From an uncultured Bacillota bacterium (GTDB taxonomy: Bacteria > Bacillota_I > Bacilli_A > RFN20 > CAG-826), in assembly GCA_949289845.1 (NCBI GenBank), contig CASEPN010000001.1:244887-308886 (forward strand): 64,000 nt of DNA, written 5' to 3'. Positions 44,417-52,088 of the stretch are shown here, piece after piece. Position 1 is the stretch's first letter; each line of letters begins with the position of its first letter. The position numbers and the translations under genes are program-made. The notes under the pieces are model-generated. The model ran no database searches. It was not told the origin of the DNA and worked only from the letters and a program-made list of their open reading frames with translations.

Positions 44417-44965
44417 ATGTCCAAGAAACGCCGCGCCAAAGCATCCCTCCTCCCGCGCATCCTCGTCTGCGTCGGGATCCTTCTCGCCATCGCCGCCATC
44501 ATCTTCCCGGCGATGGACGCGCTCATGCTTGAGACCGTCACTAAGAACCTGATCACCGGGGAGGTCCTCTCCACCAGCCAGGAGCCGCTCCTGACCGGCT
44601 TCCAGGTCGCCTTCGGGACCGAGGTCTCCAACGACTACTTCAGTATCCAGACCCTCGAGCCGAGCGGCGGCACGATCGCCTTCCTCGCGCTTCTTGCCGC
44701 TGGCCTCCTCGCCGGGCTCCTCGCCCTTGCTCTCAAGTGGACCCACCGGAGGAAGGGCGCCCTCATCCTCGGCCTTGCCGCCGGTCTCCTCCTTGTCGTA
44801 GGCGGGGTCGGCTTCTTCTTCCTCCCCCAGATCGCCGATCTTAAGCTCAGCGCGGACATCGGCTTCGCGGAGGCGAACGTCGTCCTCGGCCCCGGGGCCT
44901 ACCTTCCCGCGATCTTCGGGATCTGCGGAGGAGTCCTCGTCGCCGGCGGGTCTGCGCTCCGCTAG
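44417..44965 (+). CDS. four-helix membrane protein, function unknown
   Basis: 182 residues; CAAGGAGG precedes the ATG. Basic N-terminus, then hydrophobic segments at about 12-31, 85-106, 113-134 and 157-178, with one outside loop (32-84) holding the polar residues. No recognised family. It has its own terminator and lies between the surface-protein cluster and a decayed nuclease gene. Confidence 0.7.
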   Translation: MSKKRRAKASLLPRILVCVGILLAIAAIIFPAMDALMLETVTKNLITGEVLSTSQEPLLTGFQVAFGTEVSNDYFSIQTLEPSGGTIAFLALLAAGLLAGLLALALKWTHRRKGALILGLAAGLLLVVGGVGFFFLPQIADLKLSADIGFAEANVVLGPGAYLPAIFGICGGVLVAGGSALR

Positions 44966-44985
44966 CGGGCAGTCCCTTTGCTTCA

Positions 44986-45010
44986 GGCGGGCATCGCCCG
45001 CCTTTTCTTG
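44986..45010 (+). terminator. terminator of the membrane protein gene
   Basis: GGCGGGC-ATC-GCCCGCC stem followed by TTTTCTTG. Confidence 0.85.
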
Positions 45011-45120
45011 TCCCCGGGCATCCCTTCGCTTCTGGGGAGGAATCCTTCGCCAGAATCGGGCAAGAGGGCGAGATCGGCTCGAACAAAGAGCCGTCCAGGA
45101 CCCCCGGTTGATCTTCTGCC

Positions 45121-46058
45121 TGTTCCCGGAGGAGATCGCCGTCCTTTCCTTCGAAGCGACGCTGACCTAGAACGCGACGAGCACGTGGAACGCGACCCTT
45201 GGCGAGGAGTCCTTCGAGGAGCTGTTCATCAACCAGGACCAGACGGCCGGGTTCGGCAGGGATGGCCTTCCATCCGGACGATGTCTTCCTGCCTTCCGGC
45301 GACGACCGCGGAGGAGTACTACGAGGGGATCGACTTCGGCGCGGACGGGGAAACCCTCGAGGAGGATCCCCCGCCCTTGTCTCTGACATGACGCGGATTG
45401 GCTACCAGGACGCCATGGACATCATGAGGTACACCGACGAGGATCCGGAGAACCCAGGCTACATGTATGGGGCCGGGGACGGGGACCTCATCCCGGCGAC
45501 GGAGGACGTCTCCTGGAACAAGGAGCACGTCTGGGCCTGCTCCCACATGAAGCTGAACGGGGTCGATCCCCGCCCGGACGGAAACGAGAAGAATCCCGCC
45601 TCCGACATCCATAACCTCCGGGTCGCCTGCACCTGGGCGAACGGCCTCCACGGGAACCTCCATTACGACGAGCCCGGGGCGAACGAAGGGTTCTGCCCGA
45701 ACGTCCAGGACAACGGGAACGAGGTCCATCTCATCGAGGGCGCCATCGCGGGGACGTCGCCCGCGTCCTCTTCTACATGGCGGTCCGCTACGCCTTCCTG
45801 AGCCTCGCCTCGGGCAAGGCGGAGTACGGCGAGTGCGAGATGGGGAGCCTCGAGACCCTCCTGGAGCGGAACGAGGAGGATCCGGTGGACGCCTTCAAGA
45901 GGCAGAGGACTTCCCGCATCTACGAGTACCAGGGGAACCGGAACCCCTTCATCGACCATTCGGAGGAGCCGATGCCATCTTCGGCCAGGATATCGCGATC
46001 GCTTGATTTCGATAAGAAAGTGCTTCCCTTTCTGAAAGCGCTTTCTATAATGTCCTGA
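45121..46058 (+). pseudogene. decayed endonuclease I family (EndA-like) gene
   Basis: Fragments in shifting frames encode an endonuclease I: SFEATLT-stop-NATSTWNATLGEESFEELF, then EEYYEGIDFGADGETLEED, then VSDMTRIGYQDAMDIMRYTDEDP and the catalytic WNKEHVWACSHM with DIHNLRVACTWANGLHGNLHYD, then GDVARVLFYMAVRY after another shift. At least three frameshifts (one in a CCCCC run near 45375, one near 45752) and one stop (TAG near 45169) break it. The family makes secreted or periplasmic DNases using the ExHxW...SH metal site, which is still visible. Not functional as sequenced. Confidence 0.7.
46033..46051 (+). promoter_or_regulatory. cre-like operator overlapping a TATAAT -10
   Basis: TGAAAGCGCTTTCT (46033-46046) matches 13 of 14 cre positions and shares its last base with TATAAT (46046-46051). 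No protein gene follows; the transcript would be the small RNA described next. The -35 is weak. Confidence 0.65.
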
Positions 46059-46157
46059 ACGGGAAGCAATTCGGCTAAGCCTTTGCTTCCCGCGACATCA
46101 GCCGGCGATCGATCGCCGGGGGGATGAGAGGGACGGCTCGCCGTCCCTTTTCGTTTT
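46058..46157 (+). ncRNA. candidate structured small RNA under carbon-catabolite-type control
   Basis: Predicted start 7 nt after TATAAT and end at a strong terminator, giving about 100 nt with no open frame. Three hairpins: GGGAAGCAA / TTGCTTCCC (46061-46091), CCGGCGA-TCGA-TCGCCGG (46102-46119) and terminator GGGACGG-CTCG-CCGTCCC followed by TTTTCGTTTT (46130-46157). All stems are perfectly paired. No known RNA family is recognised. Confidence 0.55.
46130..46157 (+). terminator. intrinsic terminator of the small RNA candidate
   Basis: Seven-base-pair perfect stem, CTCG tetraloop, then TTTTCGTTTT. Confidence 0.85.
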
Positions 46158-46164
46158 ACGGAAC

Positions 46165-46285
46165 TTCACTTCATTAAACGCTGATTTGATAGATTTTTCC
46201 TGCATTTTCAAAGTTGAGTGAACTCAGAGTGAAGTTGTGTGAAGTTCTGAGTGAAGTCGAGTGAAGTTTACTTCATTCGCTTCAC
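46165..46285. repeat. GTGAA half-site array at helical spacing
   Basis: GTGAA occurs at 46218, 46229, 46239, 46251 and 46261 (spacing 11, 10, 12, 10 bp), most within GAGTGAAGT. Inverted copies TTCAC stand at 46165 and 46281; GTGAAG (46261) pairs with CTTCAC (46280). The region lies between two converging transcription units and codes for nothing. Confidence 0.65.
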
Positions 46286-46312
46286 TCGCGATAAAGAAAG
46301 AGGCGCATGCAT

Positions 46313-46335
46313 GAAAATAAGGGCAGGAGCCCTTA
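46313..46335 (-). terminator. terminator of bipA, overlapping its stop codon
   Basis: On the minus strand TAAGGGC-TCCT-GCCCTTA, whose first three bases are the bipA stop codon, then TTTTC. Confidence 0.85.
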
Positions 46336-48162
46336 CTTTCCTTCCTTCTCGGCCCGGCGCTTCGCGTCGTATTTCTTCCGCTCGCTCGTGTCGAGGATCC
46401 TCTTCCTCATGCGGATCGCCCCGGGGGTCACCTCCACGAGCTCGTCGAGGTTGATGTAGTCCAGGCACGCCTCGAGGGTCATCTTCCTGGGGGTCTTGAG
46501 GACGACGGTCGTCTCCTTGGTGCTGCTCCGGACGTTGGTCATGGGCTTGCTCATCGTGCAGTTGACCGCGAGGTCGGAGGGGTAGCGGTGCTCCCCGATG
46601 ATCATGCCCTCGTAGCAGGTCTCCCCGGGGGTGATGAACATCGTCCCGTGCTCCTCGACCTTCTCGAGGGCATAGGCGGTCGCCTGGCCCTTGTCGGTGG
46701 AGACGAGGACGCCAATCTGGCGCTCGCCGACATCCTTCCCGTAGAGGGGGCGGTACTCCTTGAAGGTGTGGTTGATGATCCCGTAGCCTTTCGTCATCGT
46801 CAGGAAGTTCGAGACGAAGCCCAGGAGCCCGCGCGAGGGGATCACGTAGACGAGGCGGGTGTTCGTCCCGTCGTCCGTCATGTCGATGAGCTCCGCGCCC
46901 CGCTCGCCGAGGGTGGTCATGATGTCGCCGACGAACTCGTCGGGGACGTCGATCTGGAGGTCCTCGTAAGGCTCCTGACGCACGCCGTCGATCTCCTTGA
47001 CGATGACCTGGGGCTTGCTGACCTCGAGCTCGTAGCCTTCCCGCCTCATCGTCTCGATGAGGACGCCGAGATGGAGCTCGCCCCTGCCGGAGACGAGCCA
47101 TCTCTCGCTATTGGGGATCCTCTGGTAGCGGAGCGAGACGTCGCGCTGGGTCTCCTTGAAGAGCCTTTCCTCGATGAGGCGCGCGGTCACGAACTTCCCG
47201 TCCTGGCCCCGGAGGGGGGAGCTGTTGGTGCCGAACTCCATCTGGAGGGTGGGTTCGTCCACCCGGAGGGGCGGGAGGGGCGAGAGGAAGCCCTCGCCGC
47301 AGACGGTGTCGCCCACCCCGATGTCCGGGAGGCCGGCGATGCCGACGATGTCGCCGTAGGAGGCTTCCTGGACCTCCTCCCTCCTCATCCCGAGGAAGGT
47401 GAAGATCTTCATCGCCTTGAACGTCTTCTTCGTCCCGTCCGGACGGAGGTCGGTCACCATGTCCCCGACATGGACATGGCCTCTCCTTATCGTACCGATG
47501 CCGATCCTCCCGACGAAGTCGTTGTAGTCGAGGAGGGCGCACTGCCACTGGAAGGGGCCCTCCTCCGCGCGCGGGGAGGGGATCTCGCGGAGGATCATGT
47601 CGAGGAGAGGCTCCATCCCCGGCTTCTGGGACTGGGGGTCGGGGGAGAGGGAGGAGGTGTCCTGGAGGGCGGAGACGTAGCAGACGGGGAAGTCGAGCGC
47701 CTCCTCGGGGGCGCCGAGCTCGATCATGAGGTCGAGCACCTCGTCCACTGCCTTCGCGGGGTCCGCGTGCGGGCGGTCGACCTTGTTGATGCAGACGATG
47801 GGGCGGAGCCCGTGCTCGAGCGCCTGCTTCAGGACGAAGCGCGTCTGAGGCATCGTCCCCTCGTAGGCGTCGACGAGGAGGAGGCAGCCGTCCACCATCC
47901 CCATGATGCGTTCGACCTCGCCGCCGAAGTCCGCGTGCCCCGGGGTGTCGACGATGTTGATCTTGCTGCCCTTGTAGCGGATCGCGGTCGTCTTGGCGAG
48001 GATGGTGATGCCCCTTTCCCTTTCCAGGGAGTTGCTGTCGAGCATCCGGTCCTGGACCGCCTCGTTCTCGCGGAAGGTCCCGGAGCTTTCCAGGAGGGCG
48101 TTGACGAGGGTCGTCTTCCCGTGGTCGACGTGCGCGATGATGGCGATGTTCCTGATGTCCAT
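46333..48162 (-). CDS. typA: ribosome-associated GTPase BipA/TypA
   Basis: 609 residues. GTPase domain with G1 [10 protein letters not shown], the [11 protein letters not shown] switch, [11 protein letters not shown], and [10 protein letters not shown]; then the EF-G-like domains II, III and V ([41 protein letters not shown]) and the BipA-specific C-terminal domain ([28 protein letters not shown]-like end). Binds the ribosome and aids 50S assembly under stress or low temperature. GGAGGA stands 7 nt before the ATG. Confidence 0.96.
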   Translation of the reverse strand: MDIRNIAIIAHVDHGKTTLVNALLESSGTFRENEAVQDRMLDSNSLERERGITILAKTTAIRYKGSKINIVDTPGHADFGGEVERIMGMVDGCLLLVDAYEGTMPQTRFVLKQALEHGLRPIVCINKVDRPHADPAKAVDEVLDLMIELGAPEEALDFPVCYVSALQDTSSLSPDPQSQKPGMEPLLDMILREIPSPRAEEGPFQWQCALLDYNDFVGRIGIGTIRRGHVHVGDMVTDLRPDGTKKTFKAMKIFTFLGMRREEVQEASYGDIVGIAGLPDIGVGDTVCGEGFLSPLPPLRVDEPTLQMEFGTNSSPLRGQDGKFVTARLIEERLFKETQRDVSLRYQRIPNSERWLVSGRGELHLGVLIETMRREGYELEVSKPQVIVKEIDGVRQEPYEDLQIDVPDEFVGDIMTTLGERGAELIDMTDDGTNTRLVYVIPSRGLLGFVSNFLTMTKGYGIINHTFKEYRPLYGKDVGERQIGVLVSTDKGQATAYALEKVEEHGTMFITPGETCYEGMIIGEHRYPSDLAVNCTMSKPMTNVRSSTKETTVVLKTPRKMTLEACLDYINLDELVEVTPGAIRMRKRILDTSERKKYDAKRRAEKEGK

Positions 48163-48242
48163 GGGAATCCTCCTTCGTCTTTGACGGGCGGATTATACGC
48201 GCCTGCGCGGGGACGGGCGCATGAAAGCCCCTTCACCGGATT

Positions 48243-48282
48243 AGCGTTCCGATTTTCTCATTTCGGGGAAAAACGGAACGAT
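48243..48282. repeat. 40-bp direct repeat, left copy, with inverted arms
   Basis: Identical over 40 bp to 49533-49572. Each copy begins AGCGTTCCG, ends CGGAACGAT and contains the arms CGTTCCG / CGGAACG around a 24-nt centre with TTTC and GAAA. The left copy lies just upstream of the DUF4143 ATPase gene. Confidence 0.9.
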
Positions 48283-48301
48283 GATGTGGTAGCATTTCTC
48301 C

Positions 48302-49531
48302 ATGAAGGAAATCAAGCGCGAGATATACCTGGAGCGGATCCGCCCTTTCTATGATTCCTCCTACATCAAGCTCGTGACGGGGATCCGGCGCTCGGGCAAA
48401 AGTGTCATCCTCCGCCAGATCGCCGCGGAGCTTCTTGAAAGGGGAGTTCCCGGGGAGAACATCCATTTCTACGACCTCGAGGGGAAGTCCGGGTCCGGGA
48501 TCGTCGATAAGGATTCCCTGGAGCGGAAGCTTGACGCGGACCTTGTTTCGCCCGGAAGGCACTATGTCTTCCTCGACGAAGTCCAGAGGATGGAAGGGTT
48601 CGAGGAGGCGCTTGGCTATGCGCGTGCGAGCTACGGCTGCTCCATTTTCGCTACGGGGAGCAACTCGCGCCTTCTCCACGGAAGGATGCAGCATTTGCTG
48701 ACGGGAAGGGCGAAGGAGTTCCGCGTCCTCCCCTTCACGTACCGGGAGTGCATGGAATTCCGTTCCCTCAACGGCATCGAGACGCCGGAAAGGCCTGTCA
48801 TCGAGTTCCTGCGGCTCGGGGGGATGCCCCAGAGGTTCGAGGAAAGGGATGAGGAAGGGGTCCTCGACTATCTCCGGGCCGTTTTCTCCTCGATCGTCGA
48901 GAAGGACGTCTTCGGGGAGCACCCCCGCATCTCCCGTCCTGCCTTCATGAACATCGCCGAGTATGTCGTCGGGAATGCGGGAGCCCCCTTTTCCGCGGCA
49001 AGCCTCGCCTCCTGCCTCCTTGGCGGGAGGGACCGCGTCGCCTTGGAAAGAGGGGCCAGGGCCATTCTCAACTACCTCGACTATCTCGAGGAGTCCTATC
49101 TCCTCATTTCCTGCCGGCCCTACTACATTTCCGGCAAGAAGGCCCTCAAAGGGACGAGGAAACGCTATGCCCCCGACGTCGGGCTTCGTGCCTCGATGAG
49201 GAGCGAGGACAAGGAGGACGGATTTGGATTAGAAAACCTCGTGTTTCTTGAGCTTCTTTCCCGAAATTACGATGTCCGGTGGGGCGCGATGAGGGACGGG
49301 GAGATCGATTTCGTCGTTTCCAAAGGCGCGCGGAAGGCCTTCGTCCAGGTGGCCGCGCACCTATATTCGAAAGAGACCTTGGAACGGGAGTACGGCGCCC
49401 TTCTCAAGGTTCGGGACGCCTCGCCCAAGTATGTGATATCCCTCGATGAGGAGGATTCCTCCCGCGACGGGGTCGTACATGTATATCTGCCCGACCTTCT
49501 GGAGGGGAAGGTGGATCTTTTGCTTACATGA
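48302..49531 (+). CDS. AAA ATPase with DUF4143 (AAA_14 family)
   Basis: 409 residues. Walker A TGIRRSGKSV (about 30-39), Walker B HYVFLDEVQ, sensor-like FATGSNSRLL, then the DUF4143 part with YAPDVGLRAS and a C-terminal PD-(D/E)XK-like patch GEIDFVVSKGARKAFVQVA. These ATPases are widespread in gut bacteria and archaea; their function is unknown. TAGCAT (48290-48295) ends 6 nt before the ATG, suggesting a leaderless start. The gene is bracketed by exact 40-bp repeats (48243 and 49533), the right copy starting 2 nt after the stop. Confidence 0.82.
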   Translation: MKEIKREIYLERIRPFYDSSYIKLVTGIRRSGKSVILRQIAAELLERGVPGENIHFYDLEGKSGSGIVDKDSLERKLDADLVSPGRHYVFLDEVQRMEGFEEALGYARASYGCSIFATGSNSRLLHGRMQHLLTGRAKEFRVLPFTYRECMEFRSLNGIETPERPVIEFLRLGGMPQRFEERDEEGVLDYLRAVFSSIVEKDVFGEHPRISRPAFMNIAEYVVGNAGAPFSAASLASCLLGGRDRVALERGARAILNYLDYLEESYLLISCRPYYISGKKALKGTRKRYAPDVGLRASMRSEDKEDGFGLENLVFLELLSRNYDVRWGAMRDGEIDFVVSKGARKAFVQVAAHLYSKETLEREYGALLKVRDASPKYVISLDEEDSSRDGVVHVYLPDLLEGKVDLLLT

Positions 49532-49532
49532 C

Positions 49533-49572
49533 AGCGTTCCGATTTTCTCATTTCGGGGAAAAACGGAACGAT
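49533..49572. repeat. 40-bp direct repeat, right copy
   Basis: Exact copy of 48243-48282, beginning one base after the ATPase stop codon. Flanking bases differ (CGATGATGTGG after the left copy, CGATAAATGCG after the right). Confidence 0.9.
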
Positions 49573-49683
49573 AAATGCGACAGCAGTTTCTAACGAAACA
49601 TGCCCATGCGCGCGCCTGAGGTTGAGAGAGGGGGCGGGGGGTGGTTTAATCCGCCTTATACAAAATAGGCTGGTAGCAAGAGA

Positions 49684-51063
49684 ATGTCCGCTTCCCAAAT
49701 AACCTGGCTCGTCTTCGAGATCATCAACTACGCCGCGATCATCCTGACCTCGGTCGGCTTCCTCTTCCAGATCGTCATGATCCTGTTCTTCTTCCTCAAG
49801 GAGAAGAAGTTCCCGAAGTCCGAGAAGGTCGCGAGAATCGCCATCTGCATCCCCGGCCATAACGAGGCGGAGGTCATCGGGACGACCGTGAGGCGGATGC
49901 TCGAGGAACTGGACTACCCGAAGGACCGTTACGACGTCTTCGTCTGCGCCCATAACTGCACGGACGAGACGGCGAGGCTCGCCGAAGAGGCGGGAGCGAA
50001 GGTCCTCGTCCTCGACGACCCCTCCCAGAAGACCGCCGGCTACCCCACCGACTTCCTCTTCAAGCACGTGATGAAGGAGGAGCTCGGCTACGACTTCGCC
50101 ATCAAGTTCGACGCCGACAATATCCCCGACAAGAACTACCTGCGGGCGATGAACGACGCCTACCAGTCCGGGGTGGAGATCGCCCGCCCCTTCGAGGCGA
50201 GCACGAACGCGACCCAGAACACCTGGACGGCGGTGTCCGCCGCCTACTACATCCGCGACGGCAGGATCGCCTGCAACTTCCGCGAGCGGCTCCACCTCGA
50301 CTCCATCCTCACCGGCGCCGGGATGATGGTCTCCACCAAGGTCATGCGCGAGTGCGGCGGCTACGACGCCTACTCCCGGAGCGACGACACGGAGTTCTCG
50401 CTCAAGAGGCTATGCGAGAGCAAGAGGATCCACTACGTGGCGGACGCGATCGTCTACGAGGACCAGCCGAGCTCGGCGAAGGACACCTACGCCCGCCTTT
50501 CCCGCATGGGGAACGGGATCAACCGGGTGTTCTGGAAGCACGGGTTCAAGCTCCTCGGGCACTTCTTCGTCTCCGGGAGGTGGAGCAACGTCGACCTCTT
50601 CGTCCAGATCATGTTCGTGCCCCTCGACGTCATCTGCTTCCTCTGGTACCCCCTCTACTACATCGCCTATGCGATCTGCCACATCATGAACGGCTTCGGG
50701 CAGTTCGCGGGGCAGGTGCTCCCGTGGCTCGGGGCGGACGCCGCCTCCGCGGCCCTGGCAAGCCAGAACGCCCTCCTTTCCCTCGCCCTTATGGCGGGGG
50801 TCGTCGTCCTTTCCTTCCTCGTCCTTTATACCGCCCAGACCTTCCTCGCGATCTTCCTCGTGAAGAAGAAGCTCGGGATGAAGCACATCAAGGGAATGAA
50901 GAGGGGCGCCTTCCTCTCCTCCCTCTTCATGGTGTTCTACGGCTTCTGCGTCATCGCGGGCATCTTCACGAACGCCGGGTGGGCCAAGGTGACGAGGAAC
51001 CAGGCTGCTCCTGCCGTGGAAGCGCCCAAGGAAGCGGAGCCTCCTTCCCAAGGGGATAAGTAA
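49684..51063 (+). CDS. membrane glycosyltransferase family 2
   Basis: 459 residues. Transmembrane segment at about 10-38, then a GT2 catalytic domain: ICIPGHNEAEVIGTTVRRML, VCAHNCTDETARLA, the metal-binding IKFDADNIPD (DxD), GAGMMVSTKVMRECGG, and SDDTEFSLKR followed by YARLSRMGNGINR (QxxRW-like). Three or four further transmembrane helices after residue 300. Transfers sugars from nucleotide donors across or at the membrane, as in polysaccharide synthases; product unknown. The Ala/Pro/Glu tail is disordered. Confidence 0.85.
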   Translation: MSASQITWLVFEIINYAAIILTSVGFLFQIVMILFFFLKEKKFPKSEKVARIAICIPGHNEAEVIGTTVRRMLEELDYPKDRYDVFVCAHNCTDETARLAEEAGAKVLVLDDPSQKTAGYPTDFLFKHVMKEELGYDFAIKFDADNIPDKNYLRAMNDAYQSGVEIARPFEASTNATQNTWTAVSAAYYIRDGRIACNFRERLHLDSILTGAGMMVSTKVMRECGGYDAYSRSDDTEFSLKRLCESKRIHYVADAIVYEDQPSSAKDTYARLSRMGNGINRVFWKHGFKLLGHFFVSGRWSNVDLFVQIMFVPLDVICFLWYPLYYIAYAICHIMNGFGQFAGQVLPWLGADAASAALASQNALLSLALMAGVVVLSFLVLYTAQTFLAIFLVKKKLGMKHIKGMKRGAFLSSLFMVFYGFCVIAGIFTNAGWAKVTRNQAAPAVEAPKEAEPPSQGDK

Positions 51064-51071
51064 CGCTATCC

Positions 51072-51100
51072 GGGAACGCGAGGCGTTCCCCTTTTTCTTT
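51072..51100 (+). terminator. terminator of the glycosyltransferase gene
   Basis: GGGAACGC-GAG-GCGTTCCC hairpin followed by CTTTTTCTTTC. Confidence 0.88.
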
Positions 51101-51404
51101 CGTTCAGGAAAGTTCTGTCAGGATAAGTTCATTCGATAACCAATATCTCAGAAAACGTCATATCCATTAAAAAACAAGGATTTCATTTTCAAATCACCGA
51201 AAGAAGACCTTTCAAATCACCGAAAGTTTCCAAATGGCCGAGCCGAATGGATCGCTGGGTCGAAGTGGCTTTTTCAAGATTCCACAGCCGTATCGCAAGT
51301 GAGACCGTTGGATTTGGACTCTCGCGCTTCGTTTTCGATATGCGCCTGATAGAGTTCGGGGTGTTCTATCAGTCCCTCGCGGCAAGGCATGGAGGTTCGC
51401 GGCT
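51101..51404. other. gene-free stretch with a short repeat pair
   Basis: No gene is visible. Lower GC than the surroundings. It holds the two 17-bp repeats listed separately and a GGAGG site (51391-51395) for the next gene. Confidence 0.5.
51187..51226. repeat. two copies of a 17-bp imperfect palindrome
   Basis: TTTCAAATCACCGAAAG at 51187-51203 and 51210-51226, start to start 23 bp. The arms TTTC / GAAA are inverted around the core. No ATPase gene is directly downstream. Confidence 0.8.
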
Positions 51405-51650
51405 ATGAATGTTTCGAAGTATCGGATGCAACTGGAATCCCAACGCGATTTCTCCGTCCGGCTTTATGGTGTCGACTACGAGGTCCGTTTCCTTGATCTT
51501 TCATCAGAGAAGCCCTGCCTTGGGTTCGGAAGCTCTGGCAAGGAATGGGTCTTCCTTTCCTTGGAGAAGGGATGGATCGAAAATCTTTCTCTGCTGACCT
51601 ACCGCGATCGGACGATCCAGGAGATTCTGGAGAAGGGGGAGAGGCTATGA
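51405..51650 (+). CDS. small protein, function unknown, first of a pair
   Basis: 81 residues; GGAGG (51391-51395) 9 nt before ATG. Sequence FSVRLYGVDYEVRFLDLSSEKPCLGFGSSGKEWVFLSLEKGW is beta-rich and acidic. The stop overlaps the next ATG (ATGA). No family recognised. Confidence 0.6.
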   Translation: MNVSKYRMQLESQRDFSVRLYGVDYEVRFLDLSSEKPCLGFGSSGKEWVFLSLEKGWIENLSLLTYRDRTIQEILEKGERL

Positions 51651-51973
51651 CGCCCCTCGAGATGCACTACGTCCTCCTCTACCTCGCCGAAAGCGTATTC
51701 GAGGTCGACGGGAACGAATACGTGATGAGTCGTGAGCGTGACTGGACGGGAGAGGATCTCCTGGGAGGGGGAACCATCTGGTCCTTCTGGTTCCGCTGGC
51801 AGGAAACGATCTCCGCGCCTTCCTTCGACATGCTCATGGAGGCCACCTGTCGCGGGCAGAAGATCAAGTACATCATCGCCCGCATCAGCTGGGAGGAAGG
51901 ATGCTCCGTCGCCCTCCTCGATCATCCATCCGTCGAGGAGATGGAGGAGTTCGTCGCAAGAAACGACCCTTGA
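51647..51973 (+). CDS. small protein, function unknown, second of a pair
   Basis: 108 residues from the ATG overlapping the previous stop. Aromatic and acidic (TIWSFWFRWQETISAPSFDMLMEATC), ending in a helical VEEMEEFVARNDP. Translational coupling suggests that the two products act together. No toxin-antitoxin or phage family could be recognised. Confidence 0.6.
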   Translation: MTPLEMHYVLLYLAESVFEVDGNEYVMSRERDWTGEDLLGGGTIWSFWFRWQETISAPSFDMLMEATCRGQKIKYIIARISWEEGCSVALLDHPSVEEMEEFVARNDP

Positions 51974-52024
51974 GTGCCACGGAAGGCCGCTCCTTGTGCT
52001 CGCCGCGCTTGAGGAACAGCATAA

Positions 52025-52079
52025 TTTGCACATTATACTATGCAAAAAATGCACGTTTTGATATATCATAGTATGCAAA
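52025..52079. promoter_or_regulatory. palindromic operator-like region upstream of the second DUF4143 ATPase
   Basis: AT-rich. TTTGCA / TGCAAA arms (52025-52046) flank CATTATACTA. TATGCAAA recurs at 52039 and 52072, exactly 33 bp apart, and TGCAC at 52027 and 52050. Candidate operator for the ATPase gene that starts at 52089. Confidence 0.5.
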
Positions 52080-52088
52080 GGTAACGGT

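Noticed and set aside
51405-51973. Toxin-antitoxin pair
   Set aside because: Overlapping small genes fit the format, but no toxin or DNA-binding antitoxin motif is visible.
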